Below are positions 31,340 through 42,544 of a stretch of DNA of 64,000 nucleotides, piece by piece; position 1 is the first letter of the stretch; every line of letters starts with the position of its first letter. A model generated the notes under the pieces. It made no database searches. It was given only the letters and a program-made list of their open reading frames with translations, and was not told the origin of the DNA. The stretch comes from Pholiota molesta (taxonomy: Eukaryota > Basidiomycota > Agaricomycetes > Agaricales > Strophariaceae), in the NCBI GenBank assembly GCA_014925825.1, contig JACGCK010000194.1:20254-84253 (forward strand). Reading direction: 5' to 3'. A program made the translations under genes and the position numbers.

Positions 31340-33255
31340 CAAGGGCCCATTGGATATAGTTAAGAACTCTCCATTCTCCTTGACCACTGGAAGGTGCATG
31401 CAAGTAAACAAGATACCCGATGACAACAAAAGCAGTTGTTGGAATCTCCGATCATTCCAATAGGGGAAAGTATCCTCCAGATTGTTGAATATCTCACCAG
31501 TCCATACAATATTCTTGGAGGCCCTGCATCCATTGTAAATGGGGACTGAATATATAGATATATTACTTACAATAACAAGACAAGTATAAATTCAATACAC
31601 ACTTCTATCAGAAGTTTCCAAAGGCACAAGCACCTTTTTGTCAGCTTTTCCAAGCTTGTCAGACTTGGAAGGGCTCTTGAATGTGTTGAAAAACAAAGCA
31701 GGCAATGAAGACAATGTTGATCCAGATCCAGATGCTTGCACGTCTAATCATAGAAACAAATGAGTAACAAACAAAAAAGATAGCAAAAATGTACACACTT
31801 GATTGCCCCTTTGTCTGAAAGGTTATGTGGTCATTCCAAACAGGGCCTCCCATTGTCGTCTGATTTGCCAACATCCCCAACACGCTACAATATCTCTGCC
31901 ATTCAAAAGCATGAAATATTCCCCTAAGGGAATGGTAAGGTGACTGCAAGTTTGGAGGATCGCGGTTGAGATATGAGTCTATCGCAATAATAGGAGTGAC
32001 ACAAATAGCTGTATACCCATCAACACATAACTCATAATGGTTATGGTTAAGAAGACGCCCAGTGAGCAACATAGGTGCAACACGAGAAATGTTGACAACA
32101 TTGTCATCTTGAGTAAAAGTGATTACACCAACGGCAGGACTAAAGAACCAATCAATTTTGATACAATGTCCAAATCAATAAACGTATGAGATCTTGAGTT
32201 TAGGAAGGACCTGTGGCCAGTTTTGAAACATAAAATGGCCATTGGGCTGACCAGTAAAAGTTTTATTTCCTGCTGTCTTGATATCGCATTTACTAAATAA
32301 CAAATCATAAGTTTATAAATGTATACATTAAACCAAAAACACTTACAGTAATGCAGGAAGATCCCGATATGCATCAAGAGAATCCAATAACAGATCATAA
32401 AGGTTTGGATCATCAACCTCACATGTAGTTGGAAGCAATCTAGATTTCAAATGTGTTGAGAAATATAGATCAAGGAGAAAACAGCATATCAAACCACATA
32501 CTTGATACTCAAGTTTGTGAGATTGGCCAAGAAAAGCGCCTTCTTGGGGCTTCCCCCCTCATCCTGACTCAAACTGGGAGCCAAAGTCTCATCGTAATCA
32601 CTGTCCCCATCCTTGGACAGTGCATGAACTGAATGATGGAACGGGCCAGCTTTGGCCTTGAATGAATCAATGGGCCTATTAGATATTCAAATAAGTATGG
32701 AAGTTCAAAACATATAAACAGACAAAAAAATCTTACAACTCAGAGTCCTGATCAACTCTACCACATCGTTTCTTTGTCCTGGAAACATTGATTTAATAAG
32801 AATCCTTTCACAATAAATGCATCAATACACACAGCGACTCCATGGGTGTCTCCACCTTAGGAGTTATCTCAGATGCTGCCGACCGAGTAAGCAAAGGAGG
32901 TGTAATGGGCAAAGGCCTCTTATTGCTAATCACCCGCTGCGAAGCAGGCGGACCATTGTACATGCTGATTCCAACAATAATAAGCCAGTGACATAGGAAA
33001 ATATTATAATATATCATGTACGTGTCATTGCCTTAAAGGGGGAGATCAGCTAAAGCCTCCGCCTCGGATTCCACAAACTCTGGAGATCTGAATAGATAGT
33101 CAGTATTGAAACAGATATAAAAATTCACCATTATATATGCACATAGCCTTTTTCCCCTTTCCCTTATTCCGAGTAGAGGATCTGAAAGAAGATGATAAGC
33201 TAAAATTTGAATGAAACAAACTAAGTTACATACTTGGGAGTGATTTGGGAGGCAT
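31340..33255 (-). CDS. multi-exon orphan gene, unknown function
   Basis: Short exons with usable splice sites read in series on the minus strand. They run from ATGCCTCCCAAATC (about 33255) through a Pro/Ser-rich part (YNGPPASQRVISNKRPLP), an acidic KDGDSDYDE region, LLPTTCEVDDPNLYDLL and TFTGQPNGHFMF. After these come a larger exon near 31797-32150 (VVNISRVAPMLLTGRLLNHN, FHAFEWQRYCSVLGML, GGPVWNDHITFQTKG), a Ser-rich exon and a final exon with SVPIYNGCRA. At least eight introns. The FEWQR and VPIYNG features recall a mushroom-expanded family without known role. It looks intact enough to be expressed, but exon borders are approximate. Confidence 0.5.
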
Positions 33256-33506
33256 AGAAAATAACGGAGGGTGATTTGAGAATGGGAATGGATATTTGAA
33301 TGCATGACATTATATACTTGAAAGAGCATTTATTTATTTATATATGTTTAATCATCAATAAACATATGATATGTAGATGCCTGGTGGTTACATTTTGTAG
33401 AATATATTTATAAATTGAATTAACAAACCAAAACAATGTCACATTATATAGCGCCAACACATATAAAAACTCAGCAACTTTGGCATTGATTTTCACAATA
33501 ATCAGC

Positions 33507-34307
33507 ATGGATGAACACTATGATCTACACAAAGCCGGTAACATTATTATCTTCTATTGTACAGACAGCATATTGACATATATGTATATACAGGACTTGA
33601 TCTACAGGCACAAATTGATATTGTTGAAGAATATATGACCACAGCCAACAATAACATAAGTGTCCAACTTGCCGATGCTCAGGTAATTTTTATTATTTCT
33701 TGTGATAATGAATATATTCTGAAAAGCAAGAAGATTGAGAATTATCAGGTTCTACCTTTTGGACAACCCTCTTGTTGGCGATTGGCAGAAGCATCTTCGG
33801 ATAGCTCTTCCAAAGTTGATCAGGTGGTACTACACATTCAGGGTATTATAACCAACAAAACATTACCCCCTATCAACCGCCCTCAGTATGTTTTGTGCTA
33901 GAAGCACTAGAGTTTATTAGTAACTCCATAATAGGAATCCTCAAACAGCACACCATATGTGACCACATATACGTCAAGCAGTTACCATCACAGGCCTTGC
34001 ATTACCAACATTCCAACGGGCCGTCGAAAATATGGAGAAAATCCACCTAGCCTTCAGCAATGCATTCCCACCAGATGTGGTAGAGCCATGGCAGCCTGCT
34101 TACTTTAGAGATTTTTTTGCGATAGATGCACATTCCCAATATTTTACGAAGACATACTTGGTTCCAGACCAAGATAGATTTCCGTTTGATCAACCGACAG
34201 ACCCTGAAGGAATCCTAACCTCAATGGAGGATGGGGAATTGATCCATACTGCCGACAATCATGTGGACTATCTTGGTCCAATTATGATAGCTGGGAAAAA
34301 GAAGTAA
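33507..34307 (+). CDS. small multi-exon orphan gene, unknown function
   Basis: Exons 33507-33537, 33594-33682 and 33749-33901 join in phase across GT-AG introns: MDEHYDLHKAG, then LDLQAQIDIVEEYMTT, then VLPFGQPSCWRL. The third frame ends at 33901. A further open segment from about 33980 to 34307 (TGLALPTFQRAVENMEKIHL...PGILTS region, ending KKK) may be a last exon after another splice, or a separate small gene. No domain recognised. It starts about 250 bp upstream of, and divergent from, the minus-strand orphan gene. Confidence 0.45.
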
Positions 34308-34518
34308 GCAAATGATACCACTAAATTGGGGAGCTAATCACACATAGCCCCATTTCTGAACGTCCTCCTCACATCACTGCCGTTCATCTCCATGCTTCCT
34401 TAATCCTATTTCCTATCTCTTCCTCTTTTTGTACCATCACCGTGTTCAATCTTCCATGCCAAAAAAAAAACAACAACTCCTCTTCCACTTCTCTTCTTGG
34501 ACACATAGGACTTTCATA

Positions 34519-34639
34519 GCTGTACCATATGTCCCGAAATTCATAATCAGCGGATGCCTGGCTATATAGCCAGCATCTTGCCATACTTGCCTAAAAAAGA
34601 TTCGCCTCTGCGTGAACCCGAGAGTCAAGGTAACATTGG
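34519..34639. repeat. ~120-bp direct repeat, copy 1
   Basis: Begins CTGTACCATATGTCCCG and ends GTCAAGGTAACATTGG. Copy 2 is at 35019-35146. The intervening ~380 bp has no gene. Confidence 0.8.
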
Positions 34640-35018
34640 TTGAGTTTAAATAAAATATTTACTCAAGTCCAATGATACTGACCCAGACTCACAACCGGTT
34701 GACACGCGAATCTCCCTACATTGGAATGACCCGTGTAGACGTATATTCGAGCTGATCAAGTCACTCGCTACCTCGACGCACTCGTCATAATTCCTCAGGC
34801 TGCGCCGACGCGCTAAGTCGAGGTAACTCGCATGTGATCAGGTCCTCTTATAATTAGACAGGACTTGAGACATAGAGTCGGGACTCGGGAAATTCTTCCT
34901 TTCCCAACCATCAGTCTCCATTCAACCGCAGAGGCTCATAATCTTTATTCTCATTCACCCACCCTCACACCCTGAATATTAGGTGAATTGGTACGTTAAA
35001 TACTCATATGTATTTAGC

Positions 35019-35146
35019 GCTGTACCATACGTGATACGTCCCGAAATTCATAATCAGCGGATGCCTGGCTATATAGCCGGCATCTCACCATACTTGCCTA
35101 AAAAAGATTCGCCTCTGCGTGAACCCGAGAGTCAAGGTAACATTGG
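35019..35146. repeat. ~128-bp direct repeat, copy 2
   Basis: Nearly identical to 34519-34639 apart from a ~7-bp insertion and a few substitutions. TG...CA ends can be placed (TGTACC...GTAACA), but I see no flanking duplication, PBS or polypurine tract. A TRIM is only a possibility. Confidence 0.8.
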
Positions 35147-35341
35147 CCGGTAAAAAAGGGTGGGGAGGTTTTTTACGCAGCCCTATCCTGGCCCTTCCTG
35201 GGATGCCACTGCCAAGTTTATCCCACTTGGTTGTGTTGTCCCACGTGACGTGACGGTGGATAACTGTAAAAGCAGATTAATAGCCCCGTACTTCACATTT
35301 ACTCTTTCAATACACATTCTTGAAATCATCTTCCACTGGCC

Positions 35342-36495
35342 ATGTTGTCTTTTTCTCTCCTTGCTACCATTGCCCTTGTCCCCTTTGCTGCTGCTCAGAC
35401 AGCCCTTGACATTGCAGGTATCAAGGCCAATTTCAACCAATCTGCCATTGTCCCAGACCTGCTGGCATCCTTCAATCCTTCAGCAGTCCTTTCGCTTAAT
35501 TTTGCGGGTAGATATGATTTTCATTTGTATGCAAAGTGCATTAAATAACAAATTAACATTAGGCGTGGGCGTGGTTCAGCCTGGACAACTGTTTACGAAA
35601 GAACGTATGTTCTGCTCCGAAGTCCTTTTCCAAACCTCTTTTACACTATGACAGAGGTTTCGGCTGCACCGGCCGTCACTCTTACGCCTGCAGATTCTTC
35701 TGTATCCCTGACTGGCAATTACACGCTGGTCATGGTGGATGCCGATGTTGTTGGCAGCAAACTTCCTGGAGGCCAAAATCGTCACTGGCTCGTCAATGGA
35801 GTGACAATTAATGGTATGTAAATTTTGTTTGGCTGTTGCCCAATTGGATCAATGCGTGAAACTGAGATCTTTTGAATACAGGATCCACTGTTTCCAATTC
35901 CTCTGCTGTTGCTATCACTGCATACGCAGGACCTGCGCCCGCCGCAGGTAGCGGTCCCCATCGGTAAGAGACCTTGGTATCTGAACCCTAAGACACTATC
36001 TGACGTGCACTTCAGTTATGTCGTGCTCTTGTACTCGCAACCATCAACGTTCAAGGCTCCTACTGCTTTCTCCCAGCCAATTGCAGGCGTTACGCCTTTT
36101 GATTTCAATGGTTATGTCAAGGCTAGTTTCCTAAATTGGTGCATTCTCGAATCCTTTTGACATATTCGTCTTTCTAGGACAGTGGATTGGGCCCTCTTAT
36201 TGCCGTATGTATTCCGGATTTGTTATACGTTCAATTGGTAATTAACAACCATTTTCAGGGTAATTATTTCGATGTCGAGGAAGGCACTAGCACCATCTCT
36301 GTCTCGCCCACTTCCGCGGTCGTGTCATCTACGTTAAGCGCTGCGGGCTCCTCGCAAACTCAGGCAGCTTCATCCACCGCGAACAATGCAGCCACTACCG
36401 GCAAAAGCAAGAGCGGCGCAACCAGCTTAGCCTGCCAGCTGGCGGGATTTACAGCTGCTGGTGCAGGTTTCGCTTTGAGCGTTTTCTTCATATGA
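35342..36495 (+). CDS. secreted, GPI-anchored-type PEBP-family protein
   Basis: Seven exons: 35342-35507, 35563-35604, 35655-35813, 35882-35963, 36016-36121, 36178-36204 and 36259-36495, giving 272 residues. A signal peptide (MLSFSLLATIALVPFAAAQ) precedes a phosphatidylethanolamine-binding-protein fold with MVDADV (canonically DPD), RHWLVNG and RYVVLLYSQP. A Ser/Thr-rich stalk and a hydrophobic C-terminus ending ALSVFFI follow, as in GPI-anchored proteins. PEBP relatives bind lipids or inhibit proteases (yeast Tfs1 inhibits carboxypeptidase Y). This extracellular fungal form is probably a surface or secreted protein of unknown ligand. The fifth intron (36122-36177) has a GC donor. Start chosen because the signal peptide follows at once. 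Confidence 0.85.
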
Positions 36496-36750
36496 TGAAA
36501 TTCACGTCGTAGCACTACGTCTTCTAAATACTCCACGCTCCTTTGACAGTCACTTATCAACGACTAGTTGAAATTCAAACTATATACCACATAATTGATC
36601 CTATTCTTGACTGGAAATGTTCACAAAAGACAACAGATTCAGCCAGTAGGTAAGTGAAACGTCCCTACGACTAACCAAACAAGACGGCAAGGAAACGACT
36701 AGATAAAGTATTGCGATAAATAGCAAATGGAATAGAATTGACATGTTGTT

Positions 36751-39518
36751 TCAGCCTCCATAGCGCTCGCGGGCCTGTAAGAAATAAATTCAAAATCAAT
36801 CATTGTATCCAAGAGAATATCTACTGACCGAATCTTGAGCCATGTGAACATAACTGGTGAACCCCTCTGTATACTTTCCTAAATCTTTGCCTTTGCTAGC
36901 ACCCAAACCCACACCAGGGGCATATACAGCCGTTTCACTGAAAGTAACGAGCTTGAGCAAGAGAAAGGTCATGACAAAAAGCGAAGACGCACATAGGATT
37001 TACCCTACCATCCCCTTCGGAGCCCAGCCCTGTGCCCGCCTTCCAGCCCATTATTTTCAAGAGCTTGTTCCCTACATTACTTTCATCCTTTCCCAGTTCA
37101 GTCGGTGGCGGCGGAGGGGGACTGGGAACCGCAATCGTTTCCACCTGCCGCTTCTTGGAAATAGAAATATCCTTTTCAGGTAGGGGAACGTCTGGTTGGT
37201 TGAACAGCGTCCTTCTTTCAGAAGCTCGATCACGATATTTGGGCTGGTCTGAAGTTGCAGCCTGTCGAGCAGCAACCTTTTGCCTGGCAACGTCTCGTAG
37301 ATTGGAATCCTTGTAATTTTTCTACGTTACATGTTTTAACTTTAGCTTGCATAAATCGAGCTTGAAATGCATACGTACCTTGTGCAAGTCAGATTCCTTG
37401 TTATGGCGTTTCAATACATCTAATGTCTTGAATTGCCTTGCGCAAAGCAAGCACATTAATGTTGCAACATCCGAAAATTCAAATTCAGATTCTGGATCGG
37501 GAGATGGCTTGGCAGCGACCTTGCTAGTTGAAGCGGCTGGGGCTTGCGCTTCTTTCGCAGACAATGCCTGTATAAAGATCAGATCAATGATTTCTGTTGT
37601 ATGTAGGCAATGAGAAAGATTTACCACTGTAGGTGCTGCAACGTCATGTGAAAGTTCTTCCTGTACTTGATTCCACTTGTTGATGTTGTTGACAGTCTAT
37701 AGTCGACATATAAGTCCATAGCGACTGAGAAAATGAATAAGACGGTGAGTCACGTACCTTCTTGCTCGCTATAAGAGGAGCGACTTTTTTGACAACGAGT
37801 GCTGAATAAGAGTTAGTGCGCGGGAATGAAAAGAAATAACTAGACGTCAAGCATACGTTTGTTAGGTTCAGAACCAGTATCTTCTGATGTCTCGTCATTG
37901 GCAGAATCATCCAAGGAGAAGCCCATGGCTTTGACAGGCCCTGTATTTGCCTTCACAGGGCCTTTGCTGAAGCTCAAAGTGACGGGTTTATCTGATATGG
38001 GTAGAGCCGAAGGCGCTGATGGTCCAGCTTTAGTGTGAGCGTCCGAATCCCCTGCGAATTCCCAGTAAGTCGAACGGTTTGGTCAAAGCAGTAGAGTGTC
38101 TAGTCACCTTTCGATTTCTTCTTTTTCTCCTTCTCTTTGACTTGCGAAGTAGGTTGTATCGGTTCCTCCACTTTAAATTCAAGGGCAGCGACAGTGGATG
38201 ACTCATCCCAGTACCGAACCCAAGTACCCTCCACTCCTCCTAGACTCAGGGTCGACGTAAGGCAAGCTTCGTCTCTCTGGAGGAAATCAGTAACGGGCTG
38301 GAATGAATAGGGGTGGGCAAAGGATGCTGCAACAGGGCGATCTGATATCCGGAAGCCAGAAGGGTGTAATGTAGGAGACATGGTCGCAGCCAGAACGGCA
38401 GATGCGGACTGTGTCGCGTTCAGTATCATGGTTCGCGGCTCATAGGTTTAGGTACTCACCTGGACGTCAACAAATTCGACGAATGCAAAGCCGAAACTAG
38501 CCATCGTGACTTTGTCTTTGATGAGGATTATACGTCTCATTCCCTTGGCACCTTCCTTTCCTGGGCCTGAAGAGGATAGCATGGCCTGGTATATGGCCTG
38601 AGGACCCGAAAGGGGATCCAGTCCCCGAAAGAGCAGGATCGGACTCTGAGAGTTACCAATGTCGCGAGTACCGTCGTTCATATTTCCCCGGTTTAGCCGA
38701 CCTTTGTCGTGTGGCATGGCACTTTGTGAATAGTCGATCTTGACTCTTCGTCCACTATGGGGTGCGCCGGTCTCCAGTGCTTTATAGAAATTGGCCGTCG
38801 CGGAAGCCCCATGAGATGCCGGAGGGGGCATTTGTATGAACGGAAATAGCGGGTCCACAAATGCGCGGGCATGTTCGACGGTTGTGAATTGAGCGAAGCC
38901 GAAGCCTTTCGAAGAACCTTATAAAATCCAACGGCGAAGTACGTTAATGCATGTGCAGGAGCAGATACAAAGGTGCAAGTGCCTGATGATCTCTCTCGAA
39001 TGATTGTCACTGTTTCCACGCTGCAGCCGTTAGAAACGAGGTATGCCTGAAGCTGGGTAGGAAGTGACTTCAGTCTCGGATATACAATGAGTCAAAGAAC
39101 ATGGGAGTCGACAGACATCGGCCTCTGTAAAGTCTGGATCCAACCCAAGGAAGATGACATGAGGACTGGGCTCAGAGGGCACGAGACGCTTCTTCGCAAA
39201 ACCGCCTGCACCTCCCCGCGAGCGGTCGTCCTGGCCATAGTCCTGAGTCCAATCATGTTGCTGTTGTCGGTTATACGAGCTGTTGTAGGCATTCTCTTCG
39301 TAGTTGTGAGCGCCGTCATAGCCCTGGAAATAATGAACAAGTGCACGAGCATTAGGCCAGGCTGAACCACTTACGCCGCTGTTGAACTTTCGCCTCTTCC
39401 CATCGGCATAATAGTCCTCTTCTCTTTCTCGTACATGTCCCCTGGGGTCCTGAGGAGCCCAGGAATAGGCGTCGTCCCAGGAATCCTTTCCCTTGTCCCA
39501 TTCGCGGTTGTAAGTCAT
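36751..39518 (-). CDS. RBM5/RBM10-like splicing factor (two RRMs, zinc finger, G-patch)
   Basis: Multi-exon gene from the ATG at 39518 (MTYNREWDKGKDSW) to the TGA at 36751-36753. Domains in order: an Arg/Tyr/Gly-rich N-terminus; RRM1 (PHVIFLGLDPDFTEAD...VETVTIIRER); RRM2 (ILLFRGLDPL...MRRIILIKDK...FGFAFVEF); a WVRYWDESST segment; a C2H2-like zinc finger (MCLLCARQFKTLDVLKRH); a G-patch (KIMGWKAGTGLGSEGDG); and the C-terminus ARERYGG. This order is that of human RBM5/RBM10, which act in early spliceosome assembly and alternative splicing in the nucleus. An upstream Met at 39563 exists in frame, but the 39518 start fits the family and leaves a 73-bp gap to the divergent neighbour. Intron borders not all resolved. 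Confidence 0.82.
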
Positions 39519-39591
39519 GATGATGGAGAGAGGCAAGAAACAAGACAAACAAAGAACAAACAAACCACCTCTTTACTGCGAACCACATCCG
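39519..39591. promoter_or_regulatory. 73-bp bidirectional promoter region
   Basis: Only 73 bp separate the start codons of the RBM5-like gene (minus) and the complex I subunit gene (plus). Both transcription starts and 5' leaders must overlap or share elements here. No TATA box seen. Confidence 0.6.
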
Positions 39592-40039
39592 ATGGGCCAC
39601 GGTGAGTCTCCCCAATCCACTTGTCCCCTTCTCAACTCACTCATGCCCTACAGGACCACTCAAAGTACGCCCATACCATTCGTCTCACGCCTCTCTTTCC
39701 TAATCATGTCCACTCTAGGTTGATCCCGCCATTGAGCGGTTCAACACCATGGTACTTGCCCCTGCTTCTGCACCCAACAACTAACTAATTATCCTCGCAG
39801 CGGGAGGAGGCCTACCTCCACTTCCGCTGGACCAACCGCACTATTCGCACTGCAATCCTGGGCTTTGTTGTTGTCCCAGCTGTCGTGTACTATGCTGCGG
39901 CTAAATCAAATGTGCGTCCCAGCCTGCTTAGTGCTCACCCCGGTTTCTCAAAATATTCCATATCCAGCAACGGTGGAACTTCACTGGCAAATTGAAGGGA
40001 GAGTCCTTGCTCACCCACCCGCCACCCGAATCCCAGTAA
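39592..40039 (+). CDS. mitochondrial complex I accessory subunit, NDUFB4/B15 type
   Basis: Five exons (39592-39601, 39654-39664, 39719-39751, 39801-39911, 39968-40039) give 78 residues: MGHGPLKVDPAIERFNTM, then EEAYLHFRWTNRT, a single membrane helix (TAILGFVVVPAVVYYAA) and a polar C-terminus with WNFTGKLKGES. The short N-terminus, FRW-T motif, single helix and RW(N)-GK end match the fungal NADH:ubiquinone oxidoreductase B15 subunit, an inner-membrane arm component without catalytic role. The first two exons encode only 3 and 4 residues, which makes the gene easy to miss. It converges with COQ7, stops 80 bp apart, so two mitochondrial respiratory genes sit together. Confidence 0.82.
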
Positions 40040-40119
40040 TAGACTTGTATTCTGAAATAATTAAACGAGGATCATTTAATCCCGCCCAACATCTGGAGGC
40101 CATCCTGGCCCATTCCACA

Positions 40120-40910
40120 TCAAATCCTTTTGCATAATTCAATGGCAATCTTACAACCGCCCCCGACTACGCTACTTAGAAGCGCATGCGCTGGCGCTCG
40201 TTGTGAAAAATGCTCAACCGCAATATCTAGATGCTCGAGCTCGTCGTCCCTAAATTCACGTATGACGTCTTTGAGGAGAGGAAGACTAGGGTGTTTGGAC
40301 GCGAATGAATCCAGTTCTTTGAGTTGACTAGAAGACTCGGCTCAATTTAATTTCACCCTGAAAAGAGAATGCTACGCACTCGTCATAGTGCTCGCCAATG
40401 ACAGTTTCAACGGCCTCTGTGCATGCCATCGCTGCCTCCTTCCCCATCAACGCGGTTACCGCCCCAAGCCCAAATCCCGCCACTTTCGCAACTTCGGAAA
40501 GCACAGTAGGTCTAACATTATGTTGAAGTTGTAATTTATCCATGACCGCTAGATGTTTCTTCTCTTGATCCCACATGTCCTGTCTCTAGCCATTTAGAAC
40601 GAACACAGATGCCTTGGGATGTTCTAAAACTTGCTTGTATAAGGGAACCCAATTGTTTATCACGACCCAAAACCGCCATCTGGCCTTGGTAAATATAATT
40701 GGCCGCGATTTCTCCTGCTTGGTCAACGCGAAGAGCACTATGCAGAGCTTGCCTCTCCGTGGGTGTCAAGTCTGTAGGCGTCGTGTGGGTTGCATCTTCA
40801 TATGTCCTCGACGGTTCTGTATATGCGTTTGAAGGGTATTGACTGGATACAGTAGTCAGAGATCTTGCGAAGCAACGCTTTACAGCCCGAGACGAAATAG
40901 TCTGCAGCAT
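40120..40910 (-). CDS. COQ7: 5-demethoxyubiquinone hydroxylase, mitochondrial
   Basis: Three exons (40635-40910, 40380-40579, 40120-40327) give 227 residues in phase. A basic, Ser-rich N-terminus ([18 protein letters not shown]) looks like a mitochondrial presequence. The enzyme core has [23 protein letters not shown] (first ExxH), [10 protein letters not shown] and DDELEHLD (second ExxH), the carboxylate-bridged di-iron ligands of the Coq7/CLK-1 family. It hydroxylates demethoxyubiquinone in coenzyme Q synthesis on the inner membrane. The first intron (40580-40634) uses a GC donor (GCAAGT): only this join gives [13 protein letters not shown] start at the Met at 40910 because the in-frame upstream Met lacks a presequence-like context. 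Confidence 0.93.
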
Positions 40911-41139
40911 GGGTAGAAGCAAATGAGCCCGGCGGGGCTGCACGCCGCTGCACGTCAAAGTCGCGCGGTCTCGTGATCAGCCGAAGGTACTTGGCAACCA
41001 AAGGACGGAAGGTAACCACCATTCAACTTGAACTCCTTTCATTGTCATAGTTGAAGATGTCCTCAACGTACGCATCCTATATATTACTCTATACTACACC
41101 TAATTTCTATCAAGATTCACTCCATCGACGATCATTGAC

Positions 41140-42100
41140 ATGTCCAAGGAGCGGGATTGGCCTGCTAGTCTTGGTAAGATCAAAGACCCTGTGTAATTTA
41201 ACCAGCGTCTAATTCACATCGCAGGCATGTTAGACTGGGACAACAGCAGTATTGTCTTCACCAAACGTTCGCTAATTGAATTTCTCAAGTTCGTGGATTG
41301 TATCTGCTGCGCGTAAATTCTAATGAACACCCTATTTAGATACACGGGAACAACTGTCGATACCAACTTCAGTAACATCAGCAAGCTCCCTCGTAGGTCG
41401 TGTTTTATCTCTTACCACCCAAACTTCTCACATGCACCTTCAGGATACGCGAAATTTGGTAAACTCTCGGAGAATTCGAACGGCACCGCAGCTGAGATCG
41501 CTGGATCTGGTGGTGTGTCCCTCCATATTTTCTTCACTGATCAACATTCTTACTATGTACAGTGGCCACTTCCACTTCTACGACAGAGGGAAGCGATTTT
41601 ATTCCCACCAGGCGCGTTAGAACCGTTCCAGGCGGCCCCCAAACGGATATCTTCGCACCAGCAGACGAAGGCGATGCTTTATCTCAGGCACCTCCCAGAG
41701 CCGACACTGGTGAGGTGCGTAAACAGGATAAATCATATTTTCAAGTCATATCGACATGAGATCATAATAGGACACAGCTTTTGTAGCGGCGGTAGCTCAA
41801 GAAACGGAAGAGAATAACGAATCTGGAATCAACTTCCCTTCGTCTAATACAAGCCTACCCGGTGAGAAACCATTTCATATGGTGAAGTGTTTTATTATAA
41901 TGTTATTCTGCAGCCGCGTTCGCGAGAACCCCGGAGGAAATAGCAGCTTGGCCAACTTTTGGGATGCTGCGGAACCGACTGATTTCAAGCCCACACGCGG
42001 TATGTGGCAACTCAAAATTCGTTGATAGTTGACTTATCTTTGGAAATAGGGTCAGGCAAGGTCCAGGTGGACATGACAACATTAACGATGTGAGTCACGA
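41140..42100 (+). CDS. small multi-exon protein with VRxxPGG motifs
   Basis: The ATG at 41140 begins MSKERDWPASLG, joined to MLDWDNSSIVFTKRSLIEFL and further exons over introns near 41172-41222, 41288-41339, 41392-41444 and others. Later exons carry RRVRTVPGGPQTDIF (about 41600) and, in another frame, RVRENPGGNSSLANFW (about 41935), perhaps a third copy (VRQGPGGHDNIND) near 42055. The PGG-SS motif is reminiscent of the repeats in Jupiter/HN1 microtubule-associated proteins, a weak resemblance. Phase between the last exons does not work without a one-base change, so the C-terminus is uncertain. Confidence 0.45.
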
Positions 42101-42281
42101 TGATAGTGTACATTTTTGTGACGCTTATGCTCTGGTTTAGATTTTCTAAAGGGGCTGTTGTTTATTGTTAATGGCAAGAAATATATACGAATTGCATTAT
42201 ATATGAATGAGTTTGGTCTATATACTGTAGGAACTATACACCATGTAAGCAGAGAAGGGCAAAAAGGAGAAAAATATACTT

Positions 42282-42375
42282 GGTAGCGGCGAGGTTCGAA
42301 CTCGCGCGGACTCACGCCCATTGGGAATCAAGAGAACTTAAATCCAACGCCTTAGACCAACTCGGCCACGCTACC
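42282..42375 (-). tRNA. tRNA-Leu (UAA), with a short intron
   Basis: The acceptor GGTAGCG/CGCTACC pairs fully. The D arm is GCC...GGC, the T arm GCGAG-TTCGAAC-CTCGC, and a long variable arm of the class II type is present. The anticodon loop reads TTTAAG, so anticodon TAA, and about 10 extra nucleotides before the 3' side of the anticodon stem indicate a small intron. A run of five T's follows within about 10 nt as a Pol III terminator. Confidence 0.9.
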
Positions 42376-42544
42376 GATCAAACAGACGGGATGGCAGACA
42401 ATCAAGTTTAGAGAGGGCCGCCAGCTCATCTGCGTGCCTTATCTGCACCGCATTCCCAGTCAGGCGCTCAGCGGCATCATCTCGTAAACGTCGAGCATTG
42501 CCTCTCTATGACATCCTTCCCTTCTTCACTCCTCCCCCCGAGCT

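Noticed and set aside
34519..35146. LTR pair of a small retroelement
   Set aside because: TG...CA ends can be drawn, but no flanking duplication, primer-binding site or polypurine tract is present. Kept only as a direct repeat.
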